A stretch of 64,000 bases of DNA from a bacterium (GTDB lineage Bacteria > Electryoneota > RPQS01 > DYHQ01), in the NCBI GenBank assembly GCA_030622545.1, contig JAUXGA010000003.1:1-64000 (forward strand). Direction: 5' to 3'. The notes under the pieces are model-generated. The model was not told the origin of the DNA. It saw only the letters and a list, made by a program, of their open reading frames with translations, and did not search any database. A program made the translations under genes and the position numbers. Below, piece by piece: positions 1 to 7,854 of this stretch. Each line of letters starts with the position of its first letter. Position 1 is the first letter of the stretch.

Positions 1-48
1 ATGAGATTGGAGATTTAGTTGTAATTCTGATATAAAGCGAGTGAAGAA

Positions 49-1662
49 ATGAAACCGATCCGAAAGCGACGTCATCAGCGAGGCGCGGTTCTTGTTCTCA
101 CTGTGATACTGCTTACCGTGCTCCTGTTTGCTACTGCTACAATCGCGCGAAGAGTGATTCATCAATCCGATTCAACAGGCAGAATCGTCCACGAAATACA
201 GGTTTTTTATTGCGCTGACGGGGGAACTGAGGTTGCGGAAAGATGGCTCAGAGATCTCGTCCAAGTATCGCCGTATCCAACACAAACTGAACTCAATGCA
301 TTTGCTGCACCGAGTACGCCCGATTACCAGTTCATCGGGCTCACAATTACGAAACAGCCCTTTCAGACAGACTACATGATCCCTAACGGACCTTTCGCGG
401 GTTGTTTCGCAGATATCCAGCCGTATGCGATTCAGTCCCATGCTACCAACCATAATGCATCAGTCGAAAAAATTGTCACCGTGACGGTCCATCAGCAATC
501 GATCAATCTTGGACAATTCGGTATTTATTACGACGATGATTTGGAGATTTTTCCTTTGTATCCGCTGGATTATAAAGGCCGGATTCACACGAATGGGAAC
601 TTGTATGTGGGATCCTCCAACGTTCTCAACCTTGATGCCGACGTAACTGTAGCTGGACACATTTATAACACTCCCAAGGATGAAACGCAAACCTATTTGG
701 GCAAGGCAAGATTTGCGAACAGAACAGGCGTGTGGGAAGAGATGTGGAGAGATCTGGATTACGATAGTCGTCACCCGGATTGGATTGTAAAGAGTCTCGA
801 TGATTGGGATGGCCGCGTGCAGGACTCGGACCACTACGCGAGTTCTCTGCCTCTTCCTCTGCCAACCCCTGCTAACCCCATCGACATCATTAAACGCGGT
901 CTCCCTGGCGATGGTGCCGAGCTTTTAGAAACGCGTTTCTACTACAAAGCTGGTCTGCTTATTGTTGATGGGGTGGTTATGGACTCCGGTGGAACGTCCG
1001 TCATCACATTGCCTGCGGGAATCTTGACCAGTACGAGCGTTTATGATTGTCGCGAACAGACGTACATGAATATGTACGATCTTGATGTGGCCGCCTTGAT
1101 AGCCGCAAGCCTGGTTCCCGCTAACGGTGTGATATATTTCTCAGAGTCAACAACCGATGCGGCACTGCGGCTTCTTAATGCGGCAAGCCTTCCCGCGGGC
1201 GGACTGACCATCGCAACCGATAATCCTTGCTATGTCCGGGGACATTACAATACTGTCAATAAACAGCCGGCTTCGATTCTCTGCGACGCCTTCAATGTGT
1301 ATTCTTCAATTTGGGATGATTCGAACGCAGACCAAAATTTGAACAAACGACTTGCACGTCAAACCACGGTTAATACGTGCGTGGTTACCGGTAATACTCT
1401 TACAACTAATGGTAACTACAACGGCGGCGCGGAAAACCTCGTCCGTTTGCACGAAAAGTGGGTGGGACATGCGTTGACTTATCGCGGCTCGCTCGTTTGC
1501 ATCTGGCAAAGTCAACAAGCCACCGGCGCTTTCTCGCACCAATGTTATGAAGAAGCTCATCGAGATTGGGGTTTCGATCAGGATCTCTTGGATCCGAATT
1601 ACTGGCCCGATGATTTCTTTACTGTAGGCAGAGTTGTTCGTGCACGTTGGGAATCCAACTAA
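49..1662 (+). CDS. PilX-like pilus-associated protein with class III-type N-terminus
   Basis: A 537-residue protein of unknown exact function. A short basic N-terminus (KPIRKRRHQRGA) is followed by one hydrophobic helix at about residues 12-33, the layout of PilX/prepilin-like proteins that retain the N-terminal helix for insertion into the membrane or a pilus. The rest is soluble and beta-rich, resembling proteins annotated as PilX N-terminal domain or DUF4900 in FCB and Planctomycetota genomes. No enzyme motif was seen. It may be a surface or minor-pilin component; no other pilus genes lie in the window, though its upstream neighbours are cut off. The ATG follows a weak purine-rich stretch. 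The gene ends just before a strong terminator shared with the convergent protease gene. Confidence 0.7.
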   Translation: MKPIRKRRHQRGAVLVLTVILLTVLLFATATIARRVIHQSDSTGRIVHEIQVFYCADGGTEVAERWLRDLVQVSPYPTQTELNAFAAPSTPDYQFIGLTITKQPFQTDYMIPNGPFAGCFADIQPYAIQSHATNHNASVEKIVTVTVHQQSINLGQFGIYYDDDLEIFPLYPLDYKGRIHTNGNLYVGSSNVLNLDADVTVAGHIYNTPKDETQTYLGKARFANRTGVWEEMWRDLDYDSRHPDWIVKSLDDWDGRVQDSDHYASSLPLPLPTPANPIDIIKRGLPGDGAELLETRFYYKAGLLIVDGVVMDSGGTSVITLPAGILTSTSVYDCREQTYMNMYDLDVAALIAASLVPANGVIYFSESTTDAALRLLNAASLPAGGLTIATDNPCYVRGHYNTVNKQPASILCDAFNVYSSIWDDSNADQNLNKRLARQTTVNTCVVTGNTLTTNGNYNGGAENLVRLHEKWVGHALTYRGSLVCIWQSQQATGAFSHQCYEEAHRDWGFDQDLLDPNYWPDDFFTVGRVVRARWESN

Positions 1663-1685
1663 TCCGAATCTGATCGAATAATAAC

Positions 1686-1720
1686 AAACCCCGGCGATTA
1701 GAAATCGCCGGGGTTTTTCT
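1686..1720. terminator. Intrinsic terminator, probably bidirectional
   Basis: Perfect 13-bp inverted repeat (arms 1686-1698 and 1704-1716, 5-nt loop) followed by a T run on the + strand and an A/T-rich flank on the other side. It lies between the convergent ends of the PilX-like gene and the DegP-like gene, so it can serve both. Confidence 0.9.
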
Positions 1721-1759
1721 GTTTTCAAACAAGAACGGTATGGCAAACATTTGGAGGCG

Positions 1760-3298
1760 CTACTCCGGTTCGACGGCTTCGAATGTTTTCACACCGTTGC
1801 GGATGAGGCGGAATAAAATCGCCTGTTTGCGTCCTTCGAGCTTTCCAACCGCTTTCACGTAATCATCCATATCCGTGACATCCATCTTGTCGATTTTGAT
1901 AATCACATCGCCTGCGCGCAGCTTGTTACGAGTGGGGCCGTCAGGATCCACGTCACTGATAAGAACACCTGTCGCACTTTCCAAATTCATCGCCTGCGCT
2001 TTCGTCGGTGTGAGTTCTTCGACACGGATTCCCAACCAGGGTTCCGGTTCAGGCTCTTCAGCGCCGGGAATATTGAGTCCGAGGCGGGATGCAAACTCGG
2101 CTCGGTCGGCAAGGGTGAAGTTCAGCAGTCTATCTTTGCCGTCGCGAATCACTTTCAACGATACTTTTGAATTCGGCGGATGATCAGCGATGTCCATCCG
2201 GAACTGCGTGACATCATCAATCGGATTGCCGTCCACTTCAATGACGATATCCCCATCTTTAAGTCCCCCCTCTTTCGCGGGTGTGCCCGGATCAACCCGT
2301 TCGACAAAGACACCTTTCGTGCTCTTGCTGACACCCGTGGCCTCTTTGAGTTCCGGTGTCAACTCACGCGGCAGCATCCCCAGATAACCCCGCGACACCC
2401 GGCCGCTGGATTTCAGTTGCTCCACCACTTTCGTCGCAAGATTAACCGGAATAGCGAAACCGATTCCCTGTCCCGACGGATTAATCGCTGTGTTCATGCC
2501 TATGACTTCCCCTCGGATGTTGCACAGCGGCCCGCCGGAATTGCCGAAGTTAATCGACGCATCCGTCTGAATGAAATCCTGATAACTCGGCCCGCCTCCC
2601 TGAATCGGCAAGTTCGTCCGGCCTTTGGCTGAAATCACACCGACGGTCACAGTCCAGTCCAGCCCAAGAGGATTGCCAATCGCAATCGCCCAATCTCCGA
2701 TCTGAATATCATCGGAATTGCCCAGTACCGCCACCTGAGATGCGTCGAATTCAGCATCAATGCGAATCACAGCGACATCGGTTTCCGGGTCGGCGCCGAT
2801 AACTTCTGCTTTATGTTCGGAACCGTCGGAGAGTTTTACGGTCAGTTCTGCGGCATCTTCAACCATGTGGTTGTTGGTCAGAATATATCCATCGCGGCTG
2901 ATAATTATCCCGGAGCCTGAGCTGGGCACTCGGAACGAACGCGGCTTCTGACGCTTCTTGGGGTCGATTTGGTCGCGGTGGAAAAATTCCCAGAACGGTG
3001 AATCCTCAAACATATGGAAGGGATCCCACATTTCCGTACCACCGACTTTGCGCTCGGTCACGATATTAACCACCGTAGGTTTGACGCGGTCTGCGACGGC
3101 GACAAACGGACTCCGCCCGCCAACAATAGCGGGGATTGCTGTCGGCTGCGATGTCATGCTTTGCACAGCCTCCTCAGCGTTCGAGGGCGCTGTCCAGTGC
3201 AATTTGGCGGAAAGCAGGACGCCCAAACCAACACACGCCATGCTGAGACCAATGACTATCAATAGATTTTTCAAAGTATTACGACTTGTTCGTTCCAT
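1760..3298 (-). CDS. degP: DegP/HtrA-family periplasmic serine protease, two PDZ domains
   Basis: Envelope quality-control protease that degrades or refolds misfolded exported proteins. With the start chosen here it has 512 residues: a membrane/signal segment at about 10-32, a trypsin-like protease domain with catalytic His144 (TNNHMVED), Asp174 (ETDVAV) and Ser254 (GNSGGPL), and two PDZ domains at about 285-375 and 420-505. The order and length fit the family. The reading frame extends 23 codons upstream, but an AGGAG ribosome site sits 7 nt before the ATG at 3298 and the signal segment begins there, so the shorter form is preferred. A terminator-like hairpin lies in the leader just upstream (see separate entry). 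Confidence 0.93.
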   Translation of the reverse strand: MERTSRNTLKNLLIVIGLSMACVGLGVLLSAKLHWTAPSNAEEAVQSMTSQPTAIPAIVGGRSPFVAVADRVKPTVVNIVTERKVGGTEMWDPFHMFEDSPFWEFFHRDQIDPKKRQKPRSFRVPSSGSGIIISRDGYILTNNHMVEDAAELTVKLSDGSEHKAEVIGADPETDVAVIRIDAEFDASQVAVLGNSDDIQIGDWAIAIGNPLGLDWTVTVGVISAKGRTNLPIQGGGPSYQDFIQTDASINFGNSGGPLCNIRGEVIGMNTAINPSGQGIGFAIPVNLATKVVEQLKSSGRVSRGYLGMLPRELTPELKEATGVSKSTKGVFVERVDPGTPAKEGGLKDGDIVIEVDGNPIDDVTQFRMDIADHPPNSKVSLKVIRDGKDRLLNFTLADRAEFASRLGLNIPGAEEPEPEPWLGIRVEELTPTKAQAMNLESATGVLISDVDPDGPTRNKLRAGDVIIKIDKMDVTDMDDYVKAVGKLEGRKQAILFRLIRNGVKTFEAVEPE

Positions 3299-3313
3299 TA
3301 GTAACTCCTGATG

Positions 3314-3343
3314 AGAAAAAAACCGCCGTGCATGCGCCACGGC
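3314..3343 (-). promoter_or_regulatory. Terminator-like hairpin in the degP leader (possible attenuator)
   Basis: On the - strand a GC-rich stem (arms 3338-3343 and 3325-3330, loop GCGCATG) is followed by seven T residues, the layout of an intrinsic terminator. It sits only about 15 nt before the degP start, overlapping the leader. A -10 like TATAAT lies upstream at 3398-3403 (- strand), without a good -35. If transcription starts there, the hairpin could attenuate degP; otherwise it ends transcription arriving from the right. Confidence 0.5.
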
Positions 3344-3589
3344 CTTCTTATAAAACTTCGCGAACACTTTCCAGTTCCCTTTTTAGCGTAACCATCTATT
3401 ATATTTGGGAATAAATGCTTTGTTCTGTAAAAACCTCTTCAGCTTCATCACTGCTTCAAGAAAACCTGAAAATGGTAATTGTTGCCGCTCTTCGAAAAAA
3501 GAAGCCGCCTTTGTCTCGTAAGTATCTGTCTTTCATAGCTAGCACGGCAGTTGCTATTATGTCGAAGCGAATAATAGGTGAAAGTGGAA

Positions 3590-4609
3590 ATGCATGTTTT
3601 CTTAATCATCCTGTTGATTTTTGCAGGAACCGGATGGGCACAGCCGCGCTCCGATGCGGCTATTTCAAGCGCCTTCGCCGAAGCTGAAGTCTTGCCTGCG
3701 CAAGCATTTCGAGTGCAAATCGGCACTTAAGACCTGAGCGGCGATTTCTGGCAGGACAAGCGTTCAAATCTTTCCGTCGGTTTCGGGCTGGGTCGGCAAG
3801 TGGAGTTGCTGGTGGCCAATGGACACCGCCAACTTCAAGGTTATGAAGCCTTTAAGAAAGGTCTCGGCGATGTCCGACTCGGGTTGAAGTGGTGCGCCTT
3901 GCACCCGTAAGGACAGAAAGGCTTGCACATTGGCTTTTTGGGGCTTTTTAGTGTGCCTTCCGGTTACCGGGAACAACTGACCTACTACGACAGCGAAGCC
4001 GACCAAGAGCAAGCGTTGCCCGATTTTAGTCTCGGATAGAACGCGGGAGAAGCGCGCATTCTGCTGGATTGGATGCCGAGCGCTGGCGCGACGCTGACCG
4101 GGAATCTCGGGTATTTTCCCAGCTCCGATCGTTTGATGCAGGCGATGAGATGGGGAGTCGGCACTCGATTGGAACTGGGTTTCCACCGGCTCTTTTCGGA
4201 ATTTTCCTATCAGAATTCGACATCGCGGACCGTATCGACGCTGCTTTCGGACGACGGCGCTGAAGCCATGCTCGGTTTCAGAATCGGCTGGGGATTCAGC
4301 CTGCTTTCCGGCATTCGGGCGGACATGAACGACGAAACGCTCTGGGGGACCGCTTTCGCGTTGCGTTTCGACGGGCGCGTTCCGCTGCCGCAAAAGATCG
4401 GCATCTTTACGACGCCTCCAAAAGCTACCGAAGCGCCGATTATATTCAACCTTGCTCTCTCGCAGATCAGTCACGAGAGCGCTTTGGTTACGTGGGAAAC
4501 CGATGAAACCGCGTCAACGATTCTGTTTTACGGCACGGAAGCTCCGAGCGATAGTATCACCAACACTGCAATGACGACGGTTTCCACGACTGGGTCGGAG
4601 GAGCGGTAG
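3590..4609 (+). pseudogene. Remnant of a secreted protein with a C-terminal fibronectin III-like piece
   Basis: One continuous reading frame from an ATG at 3590 with a signal peptide (VFLIILLIFAGTGWAQ), interrupted by three in-frame stops: TAA at 3728, TAA near 3910 and TAG near 4037. No frameshift is needed. The translated frame looks like an outer-membrane or exported protein: beta-rich with glycine/aromatic alternation, then a fibronectin III start (VTWETDE, about 4480-4530). The fibronectin domain breaks off around 4575-4600, where the remnant meets the opposite-strand remnant. TAA and TAG end intact genes elsewhere in the window, so recoding is unlikely and decay is the simplest reading. 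Confidence 0.75.
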
Positions 4610-4959
4610 TTCAGAATAAGCTCGACTTTGTGTTGTGTTAGTTTCACGCCTTGCGGCAGGAGTTTCACACCGCTGCGTGTCCAGAGGTCTTCCGCCAGCG
4701 TCTGCCCCTCTGCAAATTCGGCTAAGGGAATACGAATGATGTTCGAATCTCAATCAGGTGTCGTGGCGAATTGCAGATAACCGCGCATGAGCTTGACAGG
4801 GTAGAGATCGAATTCGCGATTGGCGCCGCGCTCGAGAACTTCCATAGCGGTTTTCGACGAGCCATCGGAATCCGTCGCGACGACTTCAAACGTTACTTTA
4901 ACTTGCCATGACATAAGTGTCACGGTGCAACTCGCCTCGTTGACATTGTGACAATTCAT
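4528..4959 (-). pseudogene. Remnant ending in a response-regulator/HD-type C-terminal motif
   Basis: Frame open from ATG 4959, interrupted by one TGA at 4750-4752, and continuing in the same frame to TAA at 4528-4530. The part after the stop (IPLAEFAEGQTLAEDLWTR, then GVKLLPQGVKLT) resembles the EGMxLAEDxYTxxGxLLLPxG motif seen near the C-terminus of HD-GYP/HDOD response regulators. The first 69 codons are not recognised and could be a separate small ORF. The 3' end overlaps the opposite-strand remnant by about 80 nt, which suggests a rearrangement junction. A strong rightward promoter lies inside its 5' end. Confidence 0.5.
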
Positions 4960-4967
4960 GCTATATT
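4940..4967 (+). promoter_or_regulatory. Sigma70-type promoter of the STAND ATPase operon
   Basis: Perfect -35 TTGACA at 4940-4945, 16-bp spacer, -10 TATATT at 4962-4967. About 65 nt further on is an AGGAGG ribosome site and the ATG of the 117-residue protein. This is among the best promoter matches in the window. Confidence 0.75.
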
Positions 4968-5034
4968 AAGAGGACGCGGAAGGGAAGAAACAATTCTTGA
5001 AAGAAAATAAATACATAGAATTAGGAGGCAAATC

Positions 5035-5388
5035 ATGGGTGACCAGAACATCTATAATCCTCAGGCGGAAATACAAATCTTTCAGAACTTCAGTGGACCT
5101 GAACAGGCGCAGCTCCGCGAAGCGATGCTTGAGGTTGCAAAGGCGCTTCGTGCGCAAATTCCATCAGGAGCTAATCGTGACGCCTTTGAGAAATCCTTGA
5201 GCGAACTCGAAGCTGAGGCAAAAGCTAAGAACCCGTCCGGCAAGAAAGTTAGCAGACTGCTCGAGAAAGTCGGCAATATGTTTGAGGCCGTCGGGAAACC
5301 TGCGGGGAAAATCCTTGCAGGATTGAAAAACGTCAGCGAATTGGTTGATTGGTTAGGCGCGAATTGGCCATTTCCTCCTTTGTCTTAG
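5035..5388 (+). CDS. Small protein sharing an N-terminal motif with the adjacent STAND ATPase
   Basis: A 117-residue protein with no recognised domain. Its N-terminus (MGxQNIxxPxAxxQ) matches the N-terminus of the next gene product almost position for position. The middle (about 22-75) is charged and helical, and the C-terminal 35 residues are a more hydrophobic, glycine-containing stretch (MFEAVGKPAGKILAGLKNVS) ending WPFPPLS, which could be amphipathic. The start is well supported: AGGAGG ends about 7 nt before the ATG, with a consensus promoter upstream. It is 38 nt from the STAND gene and almost certainly co-transcribed. By analogy with other STAND conflict systems it could be a partner or effector recruited through the shared motif; that role is inference. 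Confidence 0.75.
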   Translation: MGDQNIYNPQAEIQIFQNFSGPEQAQLREAMLEVAKALRAQIPSGANRDAFEKSLSELEAEAKAKNPSGKKVSRLLEKVGNMFEAVGKPAGKILAGLKNVSELVDWLGANWPFPPLS

Positions 5389-5426
5389 GAGTATTATTTT
5401 ACAGAATGAAGTTGGGGTGAGTAGAT

Positions 5427-7370
5427 ATGGGAAATCAGAATATACACGACCCTCGTGCTGATGTTCAATATATTATCAATGCTGAAAAAGTCTATCTTGA
5501 ACAGAAGCGGTCGGGCTCAAAATTCTGGCTGCTGCCGCGTAATCCCAATTTCGCGGGACGCAAGCGCGAATTGGATGAACTGCACAAGCTGCTGAATGAG
5601 AAATCTCGCGTCGGTATCACACAGGTCGCCGCGCAGGGGCGGGGCGGCATCGGCAAAAGCGCGCTGGCTCTCGAATACGCGTACCGCTTCCGCGAAGAGT
5701 ATCCCGGCGGAGTGTACTGGATTACAGCTTCGGGTTCGGACATCACAGCGGAAATCGCCAAACTCTGGACGCCGCTCGGCTTGACGATCAAGCCTGATGA
5801 AGAGAAGGATACGCGATGGGTTGTGAGACGAGTGAAGGATGCGCTGCAGGGAGGGGAACTCTTTCTTCTCATTTTTGACAATGTCATTCATCCGGAGGGC
5901 TGCACTCATCCCGAGTGGCAGAAAGTTTTGCCGACAGGTGATATGTGCCGCTTTCTCTTGACTACAAAACTTCCAAGTCTGACGTATGCAACAACCTACA
6001 GCTTAGATATCCTAACGCCGGATGATGCACTAAACCTCTTTGGGAAGTTGAGAGCATTGCACAGTGAGGAAGACCAAAAAGCCGCCGAGGGAATTGTGAG
6101 TCGTTTGGGCTACCTCGCTCTTATTATTGAAATCTGTGGTTTGTATCTGGCGAAGCATCCGGATATCAAACTCGCGGATTACTTGCAGCGCTTAGAAAAC
6201 GAGGGCCTCGAGGCGATGGACGCAGCGGGTAAGGAAGTGAGGCTCTATCACTATCAAGAGACAATTATCAGTAAGGTATTGACCGAGCCTTTGGAGACGC
6301 TTTCCGGTGAGGCACGATTCGTGTTGGAGTGCGCGGCGTTCATGCCTCCCGACATGGTGCCGATTCCGTGGCTGGAAGATGCGCTCACCAAAGAGTTCCC
6401 GAAACTTGCTGGAGTGGTAAAGCCCGGCTATCCTGATTTTAAGACTGGAGTAATCGAAGAGCTTACTGGCTTGCGGCTCTTGACACCCGGCGGCCACGAC
6501 CAACTCCTTCAAATGCACCGGTTGCTTCAAGAAGCTGCAAGGAAGTTCTCCGAAGATGTTTCAGAAGCGCGATTGAATCTGGTGAGCAAAATCGCAGAGG
6601 AGCGCGCAGAGAAACTAGGCAGAAGTTGGGTTGATAAGGAGAACCGGTGGGAGCTTGAGCCATTATCCGCTCTTGTTGAGATTTACCATTCTTTAGATCG
6701 TAATCTCATAGGTCTCGGATTAGCTAACATTCTTGCTACGCCGTTTGGAGAACTTGCAAGGTTTTCTGAGGGTAAAGTTCTTCTGGAACAAGGCTTAAAG
6801 TTGGTAGCTGAATTTGAACAGCCGGGGAAAGTAGCCGTTGCTTGTTCCAACCTTGCCTCGATGGAGCAGAACCTTGGGAATTTCTCCCGCGCTCGCATGC
6901 ATATAGAAAAAGCGATTGCCAGCAAGAAATATGTAGATTCAGAGATGCTAATATCTTTCTACTCAAACTTTGCATTGATAGAGAAAGATCTTGAAAATCC
7001 TTTACATGCTCGTGAGCTTCTTCAGAAGGCAATCAGTAATCTAAAGCAACAATATAATCCAGACATCCTGCATCTCGCGGTTCTCTATTCTAATCTTGCT
7101 ACGATTGAGACAGATCTTTGGAATCTGCCCACTGCGCGCGAACTTATTGAGGAGGCGATTCGTATCGGGGAGGAGAATCTCGAACCGAACCACCCGACTT
7201 TGGCAGTTCGCTACGCCAACCTTGCCAATATTTTGCTCAAGCAAGACGAGAAACAGGAAGCTTGCAGCAATTGGCGCAAAGCTCATAAGATATATCAAGA
7301 TAGGTTAGGTTTGGGACATCCAAGAACGAAAGCACTGGAAGAGATACTCCTTAGGTACTGCAATGACTGA
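5427..7370 (+). CDS. STAND NTPase: NB-ARC ATPase with C-terminal TPR repeats
   Basis: A 647-residue signal-transducing ATPase of the NB-ARC/AP-ATPase type, used in bacterial conflict and defence as a ligand-triggered oligomerising switch. Seen in order: the shared leader motif (1-14), a linker, the NB-ARC entry NFAGRKREL (about 41-49), the P-loop GRGGIGKSA (71-79), Walker B LFLLIFDN (145-152), a sensor-type RFLLTTK (175-181), a winged-helix region, then TPR-like repeats at about 430-640 containing SNLA and ANLA motifs. There is no obvious fused effector domain (no TIR, nuclease, protease or CHAT motif), so the effector may be the small upstream protein. The gene overlaps the cytosine deaminase start by 8 nt, implying translational coupling. 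Confidence 0.9.
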   Translation: MGNQNIHDPRADVQYIINAEKVYLEQKRSGSKFWLLPRNPNFAGRKRELDELHKLLNEKSRVGITQVAAQGRGGIGKSALALEYAYRFREEYPGGVYWITASGSDITAEIAKLWTPLGLTIKPDEEKDTRWVVRRVKDALQGGELFLLIFDNVIHPEGCTHPEWQKVLPTGDMCRFLLTTKLPSLTYATTYSLDILTPDDALNLFGKLRALHSEEDQKAAEGIVSRLGYLALIIEICGLYLAKHPDIKLADYLQRLENEGLEAMDAAGKEVRLYHYQETIISKVLTEPLETLSGEARFVLECAAFMPPDMVPIPWLEDALTKEFPKLAGVVKPGYPDFKTGVIEELTGLRLLTPGGHDQLLQMHRLLQEAARKFSEDVSEARLNLVSKIAEERAEKLGRSWVDKENRWELEPLSALVEIYHSLDRNLIGLGLANILATPFGELARFSEGKVLLEQGLKLVAEFEQPGKVAVACSNLASMEQNLGNFSRARMHIEKAIASKKYVDSEMLISFYSNFALIEKDLENPLHARELLQKAISNLKQQYNPDILHLAVLYSNLATIETDLWNLPTARELIEEAIRIGEENLEPNHPTLAVRYANLANILLKQDEKQEACSNWRKAHKIYQDRLGLGHPRTKALEEILLRYCND

Positions 7371-7800
7371 TTCAGAACTACTCGCCACCGCATTTGAAGA
7401 AGCGAAGGTTGGTCTCTCTGAAGGGGGGATACCGATTGGGGCGGTGCTCGTGCGAGATGGCGACATCATCGCGCGGGGGCATAACCGGCGGGTGCAGAAT
7501 AATGATCCGCTCGAACATGCCGAAATCAACTGTTTGCGCAATGCAGGGAGAATCGGTTCGTTTCGCGGGTTGACGCTCGTTTCGACGCTGATGCCGTGTT
7601 ATCTGTGTGCGGGCGCGGCTGTGCAGTTTAGGCTTACGCGGGTCATTGCCGGTGAATCGCAGAATTTCGCCGGAGCGCGTAAATTCATGGAAAGTCAGGG
7701 GATTGAAGTCGTTGACCTTGACAATCGTGAGTGCATCGATATGATGGCACGTTTTATCCGCGAAAACAGCGAGCTCTGGCATGAAGACATCGGCCTTTAA
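7363..7800 (+). CDS. Cytosine deaminase, yeast FCY1-type
   Basis: A 145-residue zinc deaminase converting cytosine to uracil. Zinc ligands are visible: His52 in EHAE with catalytic Glu54, and Cys79/Cys82 in PCYLC. Resemblance to yeast cytosine deaminase is specific: GGIPIGA near residue 21, GHN at 40, a central NF segment, and a C-terminal WHEDIGL matching yeast WFEDIGE. This separates it from TadA and guanine deaminases. The ATG overlaps the STAND stop. It is the first of a set of pyrimidine-degradation genes (dehydrogenase, beta-ureidopropionase, dihydropyrimidinase, aminotransferase), which supports a salvage/catabolic role. An alternative is a related pyrimidine deaminase with slightly different specificity. 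Confidence 0.88.
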   Translation: MTDSELLATAFEEAKVGLSEGGIPIGAVLVRDGDIIARGHNRRVQNNDPLEHAEINCLRNAGRIGSFRGLTLVSTLMPCYLCAGAAVQFRLTRVIAGESQNFAGARKFMESQGIEVVDLDNRECIDMMARFIRENSELWHEDIGL

Positions 7801-7804
7801 TTCC

Positions 7805-7833
7805 TTGACATTCCCCTCAAGAAAAGGTATATT
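7805..7833 (+). promoter_or_regulatory. Sigma70-type promoter before the semialdehyde dehydrogenase
   Basis: TTGACA at 7805-7810, 17-bp spacer, TATATT at 7828-7833; the ATG follows 21 nt later with only a weak GGA ribosome site. It lies in the 54-nt gap after the deaminase, so the dehydrogenase can be transcribed separately. Confidence 0.75.
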
Positions 7834-7854
7834 ATAAACTTACGGAACCCTACC

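Noticed and set aside
1-48. Possible 3' end of an upstream gene in frame 3 (ending at TAA 33-35)
   Set aside because: Only about ten codons are visible, too few to support a gene call.
3299-3367. Longer DegP start 23 codons upstream
   Set aside because: The extension lacks a ribosome site and runs through the terminator-like hairpin; the ATG at 3298 has AGGAG and begins the signal segment.
3728-4039. Stop-codon recoding (TAA/TAG read as amino acids) in the secreted-protein remnant
   Set aside because: TAA and TAG end many intact genes in the same window, so decay is the simpler explanation.
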